Made by a program: the position numbers and the translations under genes. From CAYQAE01 sp964415445 [NCBI: uncultured archaeon] (GTDB lineage: Archaea; CAYQAE01): DNA of 21,752 nt. Positions 13,255 to 20,597 of the stretch are shown here, piece by piece. The DNA is taken from assembly GCA_964415445.1 (NCBI GenBank), contig CAYQAE010000015.1:1-21752 (forward strand), in the 5' to 3' direction. The stretch's first letter is position 1. Every line of letters starts with the position of its first letter. The notes under the pieces were generated by a model. It saw only the letters and a program-made list of their open reading frames with translations. It searched no databases and was not told the origin of the DNA.

Positions 13255-14543
13255 TTTATCTCGTCTAACCTTACTAAAACCGCATTTTTATGATTTACAA
13301 ATTTCTCAACATCACATAAAGTTTCAATATATTTTTTTATTCTCTTTAATGATTCTTTAGATGCTCTCTGCCAAGTAGGCTTCTTTAGAAATGAATCCAC
13401 ATTTAATCCTGAAAAAAGCTGAGAAATACCGCCTGTAGGCAAAACATGGTTAGTTCCAGAGATATAATCACCTAAGGTTACAGGAGTAAATTGACCTAAA
13501 AATATTGATCCTGCATTTGTAATTTTAGATAAAATACTTTTTTCATCTTTAGAAATAATTTGTAAGTGTTCAGGTGCAATATAATTGGCTAAATTAATAC
13601 AATCATCAATTTCTTCTTTAATTATAATTGCAGAATTATCTTTAAGAGAATATTTTAATATATCTTTATTTTCACTAGATTCATAGATCTCATCTACTTT
13701 TTTCTTAGCATCTTGGGCTAAAGACTTTGAAGTAGTTATCAATATTGCAGATGAATTTACATCATGCTCAGCTTGAGATAGAAGATCATAAGCTACAAAT
13801 TTTGGATTTGCAGTATCATCTGCCAAAATTAATACATCACTAGGGCCTGCAAAAAAATCAATTACAACAGGTGTATCAATTGATTCTGAAACATATTTTT
13901 TAGCATAAGCTACGTATTTATTGCCAGGTCCAACTATTTTTTCAACTTGGCTCACAGATTCTGTTCCAAATGCAAAAGCTGCTATTGCTTGTGCTCCGCC
14001 TACTTTAAAAATTCCATCTATTTCTAATTGTTTTGCACAGGCTGCAATATGTGGATCAATTTTTCCATCTATCTGAGGCGGGGTAGCCAAAAAAATTTCT
14101 CCCACACCTGCTACTTTTGCAGGAATAACATTCATCAAAACAGAAGAGGGATAGACATTTTTACCTGCAGGGATATAACATCCAATTCTAGAATATGGTC
14201 TAATAATTTGTCCTAGTTTAATTCCTTGGTTTGATTCAGATTGAATTTCTTTTGGCATGCAAGCCTTATGAAATTTTTCAATATTTTTTTTCGCAACATC
14301 TATGGCTTTTAAAAATTCTTTTGAAACTTTTTTGGATTGTTCATCTAATTCTTTATTTGAGACCCTAATTTCAGATATTTCAACATTATCATATTTTTTG
14401 GTATATTTAAAAAGAGCAGAATCTTTATTCTTTCTAACATCCATTATAATTTTATCAATATTAGGATGTCTCTCAACTACTAAATCTCTACCTCTATTTC
14501 TAAGCTTTTCCTTCAATTGAGCTTCATCTAAAATTGAAATCAT
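13251..14543 (-). CDS. hisD: Histidinol dehydrogenase (HisD)
   Basis: HisD oxidises L-histidinol to L-histidine in two NAD-dependent steps, the last reactions of histidine biosynthesis. The 430-residue protein is full length. The zinc ligands by family alignment are all present: Q257 and H260 (SQAEHD), D359 (LGDY) and H418 (VNHKNAV), as are the catalytic pair E325/H326 (IAPEHLQ). Other hallmarks are VGPGNKYV (204-211), FFAGPSDVLIL (230-240) and SGTNHVLPTGG (362-372). The start is ATG 14543 with GGAGAT upstream, two bases after the hisC region ends. The stop overlaps the ATG of a ferredoxin gene. It is the fourth gene of the hisHICD cluster. Confidence 0.96.
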   Translation of the reverse strand: MISILDEAQLKEKLRNRGRDLVVERHPNIDKIIMDVRKNKDSALFKYTKKYDNVEISEIRVSNKELDEQSKKVSKEFLKAIDVAKKNIEKFHKACMPKEIQSESNQGIKLGQIIRPYSRIGCYIPAGKNVYPSSVLMNVIPAKVAGVGEIFLATPPQIDGKIDPHIAACAKQLEIDGIFKVGGAQAIAAFAFGTESVSQVEKIVGPGNKYVAYAKKYVSESIDTPVVIDFFAGPSDVLILADDTANPKFVAYDLLSQAEHDVNSSAILITTSKSLAQDAKKKVDEIYESSENKDILKYSLKDNSAIIIKEEIDDCINLANYIAPEHLQIISKDEKSILSKITNAGSIFLGQFTPVTLGDYISGTNHVLPTGGISQLFSGLNVDSFLKKPTWQRASKESLKRIKKYIETLCDVEKFVNHKNAVLVRLDEIK

Positions 14544-14545
14544 AT

Positions 14546-15658
14546 CTAATCTCCTAATATCTCTTTTAAAGATGTAATAAATCTTTCATTTTGATCTGGG
14601 GTCCCTACAGTTGTTCTTATGAAATTATTATCACAATTTTCAAAGCTTGAACAATTCCTAACTAAAATCCCCATCTTTAGAAGTTCTACAAATAACTTTT
14701 CTGAATCAAATCCGTCTGCTTCTACCTTCATAAATAAGAAATTTGCATCTGATTTATATACTTTAATTCCTTCAATTTCTTTACATTTTGAATATAGATT
14801 TTCTCTTTCTTTTTTTATTGCATCAACAGTAGCTTCATGATACGATCTATCTTCTAAGGCGGTAATTGCAGCTTGAAGCCCTACTGAATTAATATTAAAT
14901 GGTGGTTTTACCTTCTCCATCACATCAATTATTTCTTTGCTAGCTGCCCCAAAACCAACTCTAACTCCAGCGAGTCCAAATGCTTTAGACATAGTTCTTG
15001 TGACAATTACATTTCCATAATCTATAAGATCCATTGCAGATTTATCATTACAAAAATCAAAATATGCTTCATCAATCACAATACATTGACTTTCACATTC
15101 ACTGACAACTTTCTCTATATCAGAATAGGGCATTCTATAGCCTGTTGGATTATTGGGAGTAGCTAAAAATATTAAACTAGTTGGTTCATCTACATTTTTT
15201 ATTATATCATCAGATTTTAATCTAAAATCATTACTTTCTTTAATCTCTAAATTTTTAATCTCAGAATTTGCTAATAATGCAGTAGTTCTATACCAAGTAA
15301 ATGTGGGTTGAGGGATAATTATGGATTTATCTTTTCCAAAAATTAATGAAATTAAAAGAAACAATTCATCTGATCCGTTTCCTAAAGTAATATTTTCCTT
15401 ATTAACTTTTGCATAATTTGAAAATGCGTCCTTTAGCTCTGAATAATCAGTGCCAGGATAGAGACTTAATTTAGATGCTATAGCCTTTATTTTCTCTTCG
15501 ATTAAAGGAGTAGGTCCATATACATTTTCATTTGATGCAAGGCGTATTAATTTATCTTTATCAATATTATATTTTCTAATATAATCTTTGACACTACCTC
15601 CTGCTTTGTATTTTTTTATTTTTTCAATTGAACTTGCAATATTTTTTGTAATATCCAC
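14546..15658 (-). CDS. hisC: Histidinol-phosphate aminotransferase (HisC)
   Basis: HisC is the PLP-dependent transaminase that converts imidazole-acetol phosphate plus glutamate to L-histidinol phosphate. The 370-residue fold-type I aminotransferase shows ASNENVYGPTP (41-51, substrate loop), GNGSDEL (93-99), PNNPTG (168-173), IDEAYFDF (195-202) with D196 for the pyridine nitrogen, the PLP lysine K225 in SKAFGLAGVRVG (224-235), and the C-terminal FIRTTVGTPDQN. HisC-type assignment over other class I enzymes comes from the operon and from VYGPTP/RTMSKAFGLAGVR. The start is GTG 15658, two bases after the hisI stop; GGAGTAGAT lies about 8-16 bases upstream. Confidence 0.95.
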   Translation of the reverse strand: MDITKNIASSIEKIKKYKAGGSVKDYIRKYNIDKDKLIRLASNENVYGPTPLIEEKIKAIASKLSLYPGTDYSELKDAFSNYAKVNKENITLGNGSDELFLLISLIFGKDKSIIIPQPTFTWYRTTALLANSEIKNLEIKESNDFRLKSDDIIKNVDEPTSLIFLATPNNPTGYRMPYSDIEKVVSECESQCIVIDEAYFDFCNDKSAMDLIDYGNVIVTRTMSKAFGLAGVRVGFGAASKEIIDVMEKVKPPFNINSVGLQAAITALEDRSYHEATVDAIKKERENLYSKCKEIEGIKVYKSDANFLFMKVEADGFDSEKLFVELLKMGILVRNCSSFENCDNNFIRTTVGTPDQNERFITSLKEILGD

Positions 15659-15660
15659 TT

Positions 15661-16128
15661 TTAATCTACTCCATCTTTTGTAATTTTTCTAAAAAAACAT
15701 GATCTTTTTTTTGTATGGCAGGCTACTCCACCAGATTTAACTTTTATTCTTTCTAGATGATCACAATTTGGATTGAACTCTACACATTGAGGGCAGAATA
15801 TATCACCGTCATCTGATTTTTTTAGCTGATCAATTTTAAACAAAATTGCATCCCCATCACAATCTAGATATGCATCTTCTACTTTCTGGATATTTCCTGA
15901 AGTTTCTCCTTTTAACCAAATTTTATCTCGGCTTCGAGTATAATAGTGCATTATACCTGAAATTAATGTTTTTTTAGCTGCTACCTTATCCATAAAAGCT
16001 ACCATCAAAATATCATTATCAGATAAAGATTGAGCCACAGCTGTAGCTAATTTTTTAGATTTAAAGTCTATCTTAAAATTAATTTTGTCTATGACTTCAT
16101 CCGCTTTTGATTCTTTTAATTTAAGCAT
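15661..16128 (-). CDS. hisI: Phosphoribosyl-AMP cyclohydrolase (HisI) with a Cys-rich insertion
   Basis: HisI opens the adenine ring of phosphoribosyl-AMP to give ProFAR, the third step of histidine synthesis. Family motifs are present: TSGNIQKV (76-83), LDCDGDA (88-94) with metal-binding D89, D91 and D93, and GGVACHTKKRSCF (133-145). The three zinc cysteines expected from the family are C90, C137 and C144. Unusually, about 30 residues (about 102-132) are inserted between DAILFKIDQ and GGVACHT, where the family normally has only a few; they contain C112-x2-C115-x6-C122-x-H124, a possible extra metal site. The protein is thus 155 residues against the usual 110-140. HisE is not attached or adjacent. 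The start is ATG with AGGAT 5 bases upstream, seven bases after the hisH stop. Confidence 0.93.
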   Translation of the reverse strand: MLKLKESKADEVIDKINFKIDFKSKKLATAVAQSLSDNDILMVAFMDKVAAKKTLISGIMHYYTRSRDKIWLKGETSGNIQKVEDAYLDCDGDAILFKIDQLKKSDDGDIFCPQCVEFNPNCDHLERIKVKSGGVACHTKKRSCFFRKITKDGVD

Positions 16129-16135
16129 AAATATC

Positions 16136-16744
16136 CTACTTTTTTATCATGTTTTTAAAATTTGACAATATTTTTAGTCCACATTTAGCACTTTTTTCTG
16201 GGTGAAACTGGCATCCTATAATATTTTTCCGGCCAATGATTGATGCAAAATCAATATTATAATCTGTTTTTGCAATTATATCTTTTTCATGTTTGGTTTC
16301 TGAATAATATGAATGCACAAAATAAAAATATGCGTCATTAGAAATATCTTCTAAAATTGGATGATCATATTGTTTTTTAATTTGATTCCAACCTATATGA
16401 GGCACTTTCATATCTTCTGGAAATTTTACAGCTCTACCTTCAATTAAATTTAGACCTTTGTTTAATCCTTTCTCTTCGCTTTCTGTTAAAAATAGCTGCA
16501 TCCCTAAACATATTCCTAAGATATATTTTCCTTCTTTAGCTTGATCAATTATTAAATCTTTTTTACTAGAAATATTATCCATAGCATCCCCAAAGGCACC
16601 TACGCCAGGCATAATTAAGGCATCTGAATTATTAACAATCTTTTCATCAAATGTTACAGTTGATGAAATTCCTACTTTATTTAGGCTGTTTGTAATACTT
16701 TCTAAATTACCCATTTTACAATCAATAATAGCTAACTCTATCAT
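16136..16744 (-). CDS. hisH: Imidazole glycerol phosphate synthase, glutaminase subunit (HisH)
   Basis: HisH hydrolyses glutamine and channels ammonia to HisF, which makes imidazole glycerol phosphate and AICAR. The 202-residue class I amidotransferase has the catalytic triad: nucleophile C79 in LGICLGMQ (76-83), and H181 and E183 in QFHPEKS. PGVGAFGDAM (46-55) is also typical. HisF is not in this window. It is the first gene of the visible his cluster hisH-hisI-hisC-hisD-ferredoxin, which is densely packed (gaps of 7, 2 and 2 bases, then an overlap). The start is ATG 16744 with a poor ribosome site. A TATA box and a palindrome lie 55-90 bases upstream. Confidence 0.95.
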   Translation of the reverse strand: MIELAIIDCKMGNLESITNSLNKVGISSTVTFDEKIVNNSDALIMPGVGAFGDAMDNISSKKDLIIDQAKEGKYILGICLGMQLFLTESEEKGLNKGLNLIEGRAVKFPEDMKVPHIGWNQIKKQYDHPILEDISNDAYFYFVHSYYSETKHEKDIIAKTDYNIDFASIIGRKNIIGCQFHPEKSAKCGLKILSNFKNMIKK

Positions 16745-16799
16745 TGTAATCGAACTTTAATTTTAATTATGATAAATCAATCCTCAAACATAATTTAAT

Positions 16800-16818
16800 A
16801 ATTTCTTAGAAAGAAATT
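16800..16818. promoter_or_regulatory. Palindrome at the predicted his transcription start, candidate operator
   Basis: AATTTCTT-AGA-AAGAAATT is a perfect 8-bp hyphenated palindrome. It lies just downstream of the minus-strand TATA box at 16826-16832, and the start predicted from that box (near 16803) falls inside it. That is a classic position for an archaeal repressor site. It could instead be an RNA hairpin in the leader. No regulator gene is in the window. Confidence 0.4.
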
Positions 16819-16825
16819 GTTTAGA

Positions 16826-16832
16826 GTATAAA
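16826..16832 (-). promoter_or_regulatory. Probable TATA box of the his operon
   Basis: The minus strand reads TTTATAC here, about 83 bases before the hisH ATG. The predicted start near 16803 gives a leader of about 60 bases. The BRE is weak, so an alternative AT-rich run nearer the gene (about 16790-16800) cannot be excluded. Confidence 0.4.
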
Positions 16833-16834
16833 CT

Positions 16835-16881
16835 AAAAAAATAAAGGGAGTTTTTGTAGTATTTTGAAATTTTTAAATACT
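16835..16881 (-). terminator. Hairpin and T-run terminator of the unknown helical protein gene
   Basis: AGTATTT (16858-16864) pairs perfectly with AAATACT (16875-16881), the latter overlapping the gene's stop codon. About 13 bases beyond, the minus strand has TTTATTTTTTT (16835-16845). Together they separate this gene from the downstream his operon. Confidence 0.5.
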
Positions 16882-18187
16882 AAATTACATTCGTTTCTAC
16901 AATATCTTCTAGATTTTCTGGTTTAATTGTTTCTTCTGATTTAGTTTTCTCTATGTTTAGATCTTTTGTAGTGAGATCCTCATTTAAATTATTTTCAGAA
17001 GGTAGTAAAATTTCTTTTATTTTATCGATATTTTTTATTTTTAACTCTTCAAATGTTTCTTTTTCTTCTATCTTTGTCAATAATACTTTTTTAAAATCAC
17101 TATTTAATCCTTCTATTTTTAAGTTCTCTAAAGATTTAAGCATTTGTTTTAAATCATTTGGACTACAATTTCCTGAAAATAAGGAATCAACGCATGAATT
17201 TAGTGTTTTAGCCATAATATTCCAAATACCAGCAGCTATATCATTACTATGTTCTTCTATAATTGAATTAAATGCAGGTACGCTTAACACATCAGTTATA
17301 TAAAAAATATCTGGAGATTCCACATCTATAGAATCTAATATTGAACTAATAAATTCATCAGCATTTACTTCAATATCTTTAGATAAACTAAATAGATCTG
17401 AATATTCAGATAAAATAACAATACTATCTAATATAGAATCAAATCCACTGAAATCTTTTTGATCTATTCTCTCTGAAACAACATCGCATATTCGATTAAT
17501 AAAAATATCAAAATGATTATTTTTTTCTGTCAACGCCAGAACAGTTTTTATATTATTTAATTGGCTTTTTATGTCATCATAATCTTCAGACGCTTTTGCG
17601 ATTATTTCTTTATAGATGATATTATCCAATTTCTTATCTATTTTTTCTAAAATTTTTTCAAGTGGTTTTTTTGCCCATTCATTATAGTAATCTGTTTTTG
17701 ATATTATTTTTTGCAATTCTTGTTTTATTTTCTCATTAGGAATTACATCCTTAATTTTTTCAATTAAATAATTGATATTGTCATTTATTTTATCAAATAT
17801 ATTTTTGAGCCATCTTACTGCACCTTCAATTTTTGATGAATTTGGATCTGAAACTTTTTCTGCAAGTGAGATTATTTTAGCATAGCGTTCTGGATCAGCT
17901 GTTATATCTTCATATATTTTATAAAAATCAGCTATAGGTAATTCTTTCAGTATTTCAATAAAGATTTTGGCTTCAATAGTTGTTAGTACATCTACAAATT
18001 CAGTGGCAATTAAATTCATATTATTTAAATTTTTATATATTAAAGAAAACGATTTATATATTTTAAAACATTCTACAAATTTTCCTAAATCAGTCATCCC
18101 CACTGCACTTTTACCGATTTCTTTAAATTCATCAAATATTTTATTTATATTTCTTTCTTCTAAAGAAGAAACTACACCTGCCCCCAA
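16880..18187 (-). CDS. Unknown all-helical protein (435 aa)
   Basis: I do not recognise this protein. It is almost entirely predicted helix, with Leu/Ile/Lys/Glu-rich amphipathic stretches and no transmembrane segment or signal peptide. Middle parts (about 120-200, such as IFDKINDNINYLIEKIKDV and LEKILEKIDKKLDNI) look like coiled coil, and the flanking regions resemble HEAT-like helical pairs. Residues about 385-435 are an acidic, low-complexity tail (many E, K, T, N and S), probably disordered. It has few cysteines (41, 241, 342, 353) and no metal motif. The start is TTG 18187 with an excellent GGAGGTG 9 bases upstream, which supports this unusual codon. It is divergent from the MutS-like ATPase gene across 256 bases. 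A structural or protein-binding role is plausible, but no function can be assigned. Confidence 0.7.
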   Translation of the reverse strand: MGAGVVSSLEERNINKIFDEFKEIGKSAVGMTDLGKFVECFKIYKSFSLIYKNLNNMNLIATEFVDVLTTIEAKIFIEILKELPIADFYKIYEDITADPERYAKIISLAEKVSDPNSSKIEGAVRWLKNIFDKINDNINYLIEKIKDVIPNEKIKQELQKIISKTDYYNEWAKKPLEKILEKIDKKLDNIIYKEIIAKASEDYDDIKSQLNNIKTVLALTEKNNHFDIFINRICDVVSERIDQKDFSGFDSILDSIVILSEYSDLFSLSKDIEVNADEFISSILDSIDVESPDIFYITDVLSVPAFNSIIEEHSNDIAAGIWNIMAKTLNSCVDSLFSGNCSPNDLKQMLKSLENLKIEGLNSDFKKVLLTKIEEKETFEELKIKNIDKIKEILLPSENNLNEDLTTKDLNIEKTKSEETIKPENLEDIVETNVI

Positions 18188-18405
18188 TTATATTTCACCT
18201 CCAATTTAAATTATAAAAAAATAATCAAAACTTAATGTATTCAGAAAAGGTCTTAAAGATCTCATAAATCCACAATGGATAAATGAAGTGATCATTGAAA
18301 AAATCACAAATTTTTTGAAAAGTATTACAACTTTTTCTTAAAAATAGATTTACATACATTTTATTTAAACCTTTGTAAAAATTAATTCATTAACTACCCC
18401 CTGTT

Positions 18406-18422
18406 GAAAAAATATTTTATAT
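18406..18422 (+). promoter_or_regulatory. BRE/TATA promoter of the MutS-like gene, probably leaderless
   Basis: GAAAAAA (BRE-like, 18406-18412) precedes TTTTATAT (18415-18422). The expected start, about 25 bases from the box centre, coincides with the ATG at 18444. No Shine-Dalgarno is visible, so the mRNA is probably leaderless. Confidence 0.5.
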
Positions 18423-18443
18423 GTCAGCTGCAAAGCTAAAAAT

Positions 18444-20597
18444 ATGCCAAAATCAATACAAACTCCAAAAGATTTATCTAAGATTCCAGGAATAGGTTCA
18501 AAAATAATAAGTAAGTTAGAAGGAAGTTATAATAATAATGATGATATAATAAATAAATTAATTTCAGGAAATGTTCAAGAACTTTCAAATAATTTAGGAT
18601 ATAGCTCAAAAAAAACATTAAACATTATAAAAAAAGCTCACCAATATTTATACGACAAAAACATGAATATTTTAAAAACAAAAGACTCTAAAGAGATATA
18701 TCAAGATATAATTAATCTAATAAGTAAATTTGTATCAAATAAAGTTACAAAAGACAAATTATTTTTGCTTCTGCCTCAAAATTCATCTCATATCAATGAA
18801 ATTAAACAAAGTATAGATAGAATAAATAAAGCAAAACAAGATTTATCTGAATTTAAAGATATACCCTATTTGAGATCAAAATTATCTAAAATAGAAAAAT
18901 GGAAAAAATCAAAAAGAAATCAATATTCTTATGAAAAATGTATCGTCACAGATGATTTCAAATATTTTGAAAAATTAAATAACATTTCTGAACTAAAAGA
19001 AATAGAAATAATAGAAATAAATAATTTTGAAGAGATAATCGAGATTTCAGAAACTTATGAATTTGTATATATTTTTTCTGATAATATAGATACATATGAT
19101 ATGCCACAAAATGTAATTTATTTAGAAAAGCCTGATATTAATACAATCTCTCCTGAAAAAACTATAATAGAATATTCTAAAAATAAAAAATCTTTACTTA
19201 ATGCTATTAAAATAATTAAAAGACTCTATAAACTAGCAGATGATAATTTATTCAAAAAAGAGATTCTCAATTTTGATTTTGAAAAAATTGACAAGCTTCA
19301 AAAATCTTTAAATTTCATAGAAGAAGATGGATCTCTATCCTATGGAATAGATAAACAAATTGATAAATTAAGAAATACAATTTCAAAATTTGATGAAATA
19401 GTTGATAATACCACCTCAGAATTAAATGAAAAAATCTCAGAGGAGCTAAAAAAATCATCCATAAAATTGCGAGCAGATAAAGTAATGTCAATTGTCAAAA
19501 GGATATCTGAATCAGATTTTGAAGCTGTAAATGGCTTTATCAGTGAAGATTTAATGTTAATGCTAGAAGAGACAATAGATCAAGCTGAAAAAGATCTTGC
19601 AGAAAAATTAGATTTAGAAGAAGAACAATATTATTTAATACAAAATAAAATATACAGTTTTGATGAATTTAATTTTCCAATAGAAGTTAATCTAGAGATT
19701 GTAGATAAATTAAGACATATAATCCAGTCAAAAATAAAATTATCTGAATATAAACTACTTTTAGACATCTCAAAAAAATTAGAATCTGAAATTGAGATAA
19801 GCAAAAAAATTATATCCAAAGTATTTGATTTTGATTATCTATTTGGCTTAGCTCAATTTGCAAAACAATATTCACTTAATCCACCAAAGATCCAATTAAA
19901 AGCTAGCGGAATTGCATTTAAATCTGCAAATAATATATTTTTGTCTAATGATTCAAAAGTTCAAAAAATTACCTACAAAGTAGGTAAAACTAATCTTAAG
20001 ATAATTGATTCTAATGAAAATGTGGTTCTACTAAGTGGTGCAAACTCAGGAGGTAAAACCACATTACTTACCCTAATTGCCCAAATTTCTATATTAGTTT
20101 CATTAGGTCTACCTGTGCCAGCAGAGGATGCAGAAGTAGGAATATTTGATTCAATTTATTTTTTTAAAAAAGTAACTGGTTCAAAAAGTCTATCTGCTGG
20201 AGCATTTGAGGTGGTATTGAATAAGTTTTGTGAAGTTTTAACTGATTCTAATTCTAAGTTAGTTTTAGCAGATGAGCTAGAGTCAATATCTGAGCCAAGT
20301 GCATCATCAAAAGTTATATCCTCATTAATTGAACAACTAAAAGACCAAAAAAATAATTTATGTTTATTTGTATCCCATCTTTGCAGAGAAATTAAAGAAC
20401 AACTTGCCTCAGAAGTTCGAATTGATGGTATTGAAGCAAAAGGACTTGATAAAGATCTAAATTTATTAGTAGATCGCAATCCTAAATTTAGATATCTTGC
20501 AAGATCTACCCCTGAACTAATTATCAAAAGATTGGCAGAGATAAACAAAGAAAATGATAAGAAAAAGATTTATACTGAAATCTTGAAAAAATTCTAA
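18444..20597 (+). CDS. MutS2-like ABC ATPase with N-terminal helix-hairpin-helix
   Basis: This is a DNA-associated ATPase of the MutS superfamily, of the archaeal MutS2-like type rather than a mismatch-recognising MutS1. In the 717-residue protein a helix-hairpin-helix (SKIPGIGSKIISKLEG, 12-27) gives a likely DNA contact. Residues about 60-500 are long Lys/Glu-rich helices (lever and clamp). The C-terminal ATPase has Walker A GANSGGKTT (about 531-539), an ABC-signature region KSLSAGAFEV, Walker B LVLADELES (about 605-613) and an H-loop FVSHL (about 641). Differences from MutS are clear: no N-terminal mismatch domain, no Smr nuclease domain, GAN for the usual GPN, and DELES for the usual DELGxGT. 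The catalytic Lys, Asp, Glu and His are kept, so it should be active. A role in recombination, DNA-branch or rescue processes is inferred. It ends overlapping the convergent KaiC-like gene. Confidence 0.87.
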   Translation: MPKSIQTPKDLSKIPGIGSKIISKLEGSYNNNDDIINKLISGNVQELSNNLGYSSKKTLNIIKKAHQYLYDKNMNILKTKDSKEIYQDIINLISKFVSNKVTKDKLFLLLPQNSSHINEIKQSIDRINKAKQDLSEFKDIPYLRSKLSKIEKWKKSKRNQYSYEKCIVTDDFKYFEKLNNISELKEIEIIEINNFEEIIEISETYEFVYIFSDNIDTYDMPQNVIYLEKPDINTISPEKTIIEYSKNKKSLLNAIKIIKRLYKLADDNLFKKEILNFDFEKIDKLQKSLNFIEEDGSLSYGIDKQIDKLRNTISKFDEIVDNTTSELNEKISEELKKSSIKLRADKVMSIVKRISESDFEAVNGFISEDLMLMLEETIDQAEKDLAEKLDLEEEQYYLIQNKIYSFDEFNFPIEVNLEIVDKLRHIIQSKIKLSEYKLLLDISKKLESEIEISKKIISKVFDFDYLFGLAQFAKQYSLNPPKIQLKASGIAFKSANNIFLSNDSKVQKITYKVGKTNLKIIDSNENVVLLSGANSGGKTTLLTLIAQISILVSLGLPVPAEDAEVGIFDSIYFFKKVTGSKSLSAGAFEVVLNKFCEVLTDSNSKLVLADELESISEPSASSKVISSLIEQLKDQKNNLCLFVSHLCREIKEQLASEVRIDGIEAKGLDKDLNLLVDRNPKFRYLARSTPELIIKRLAEINKENDKKKIYTEILKKF

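Noticed and set aside
16953-17303. 116-codon plus-strand ORF opposite the helical protein gene
   Set aside because: It is a serine/phenylalanine-rich shadow typical of reading the complement of Lys/Glu-rich AT-rich code, with no ribosome site.
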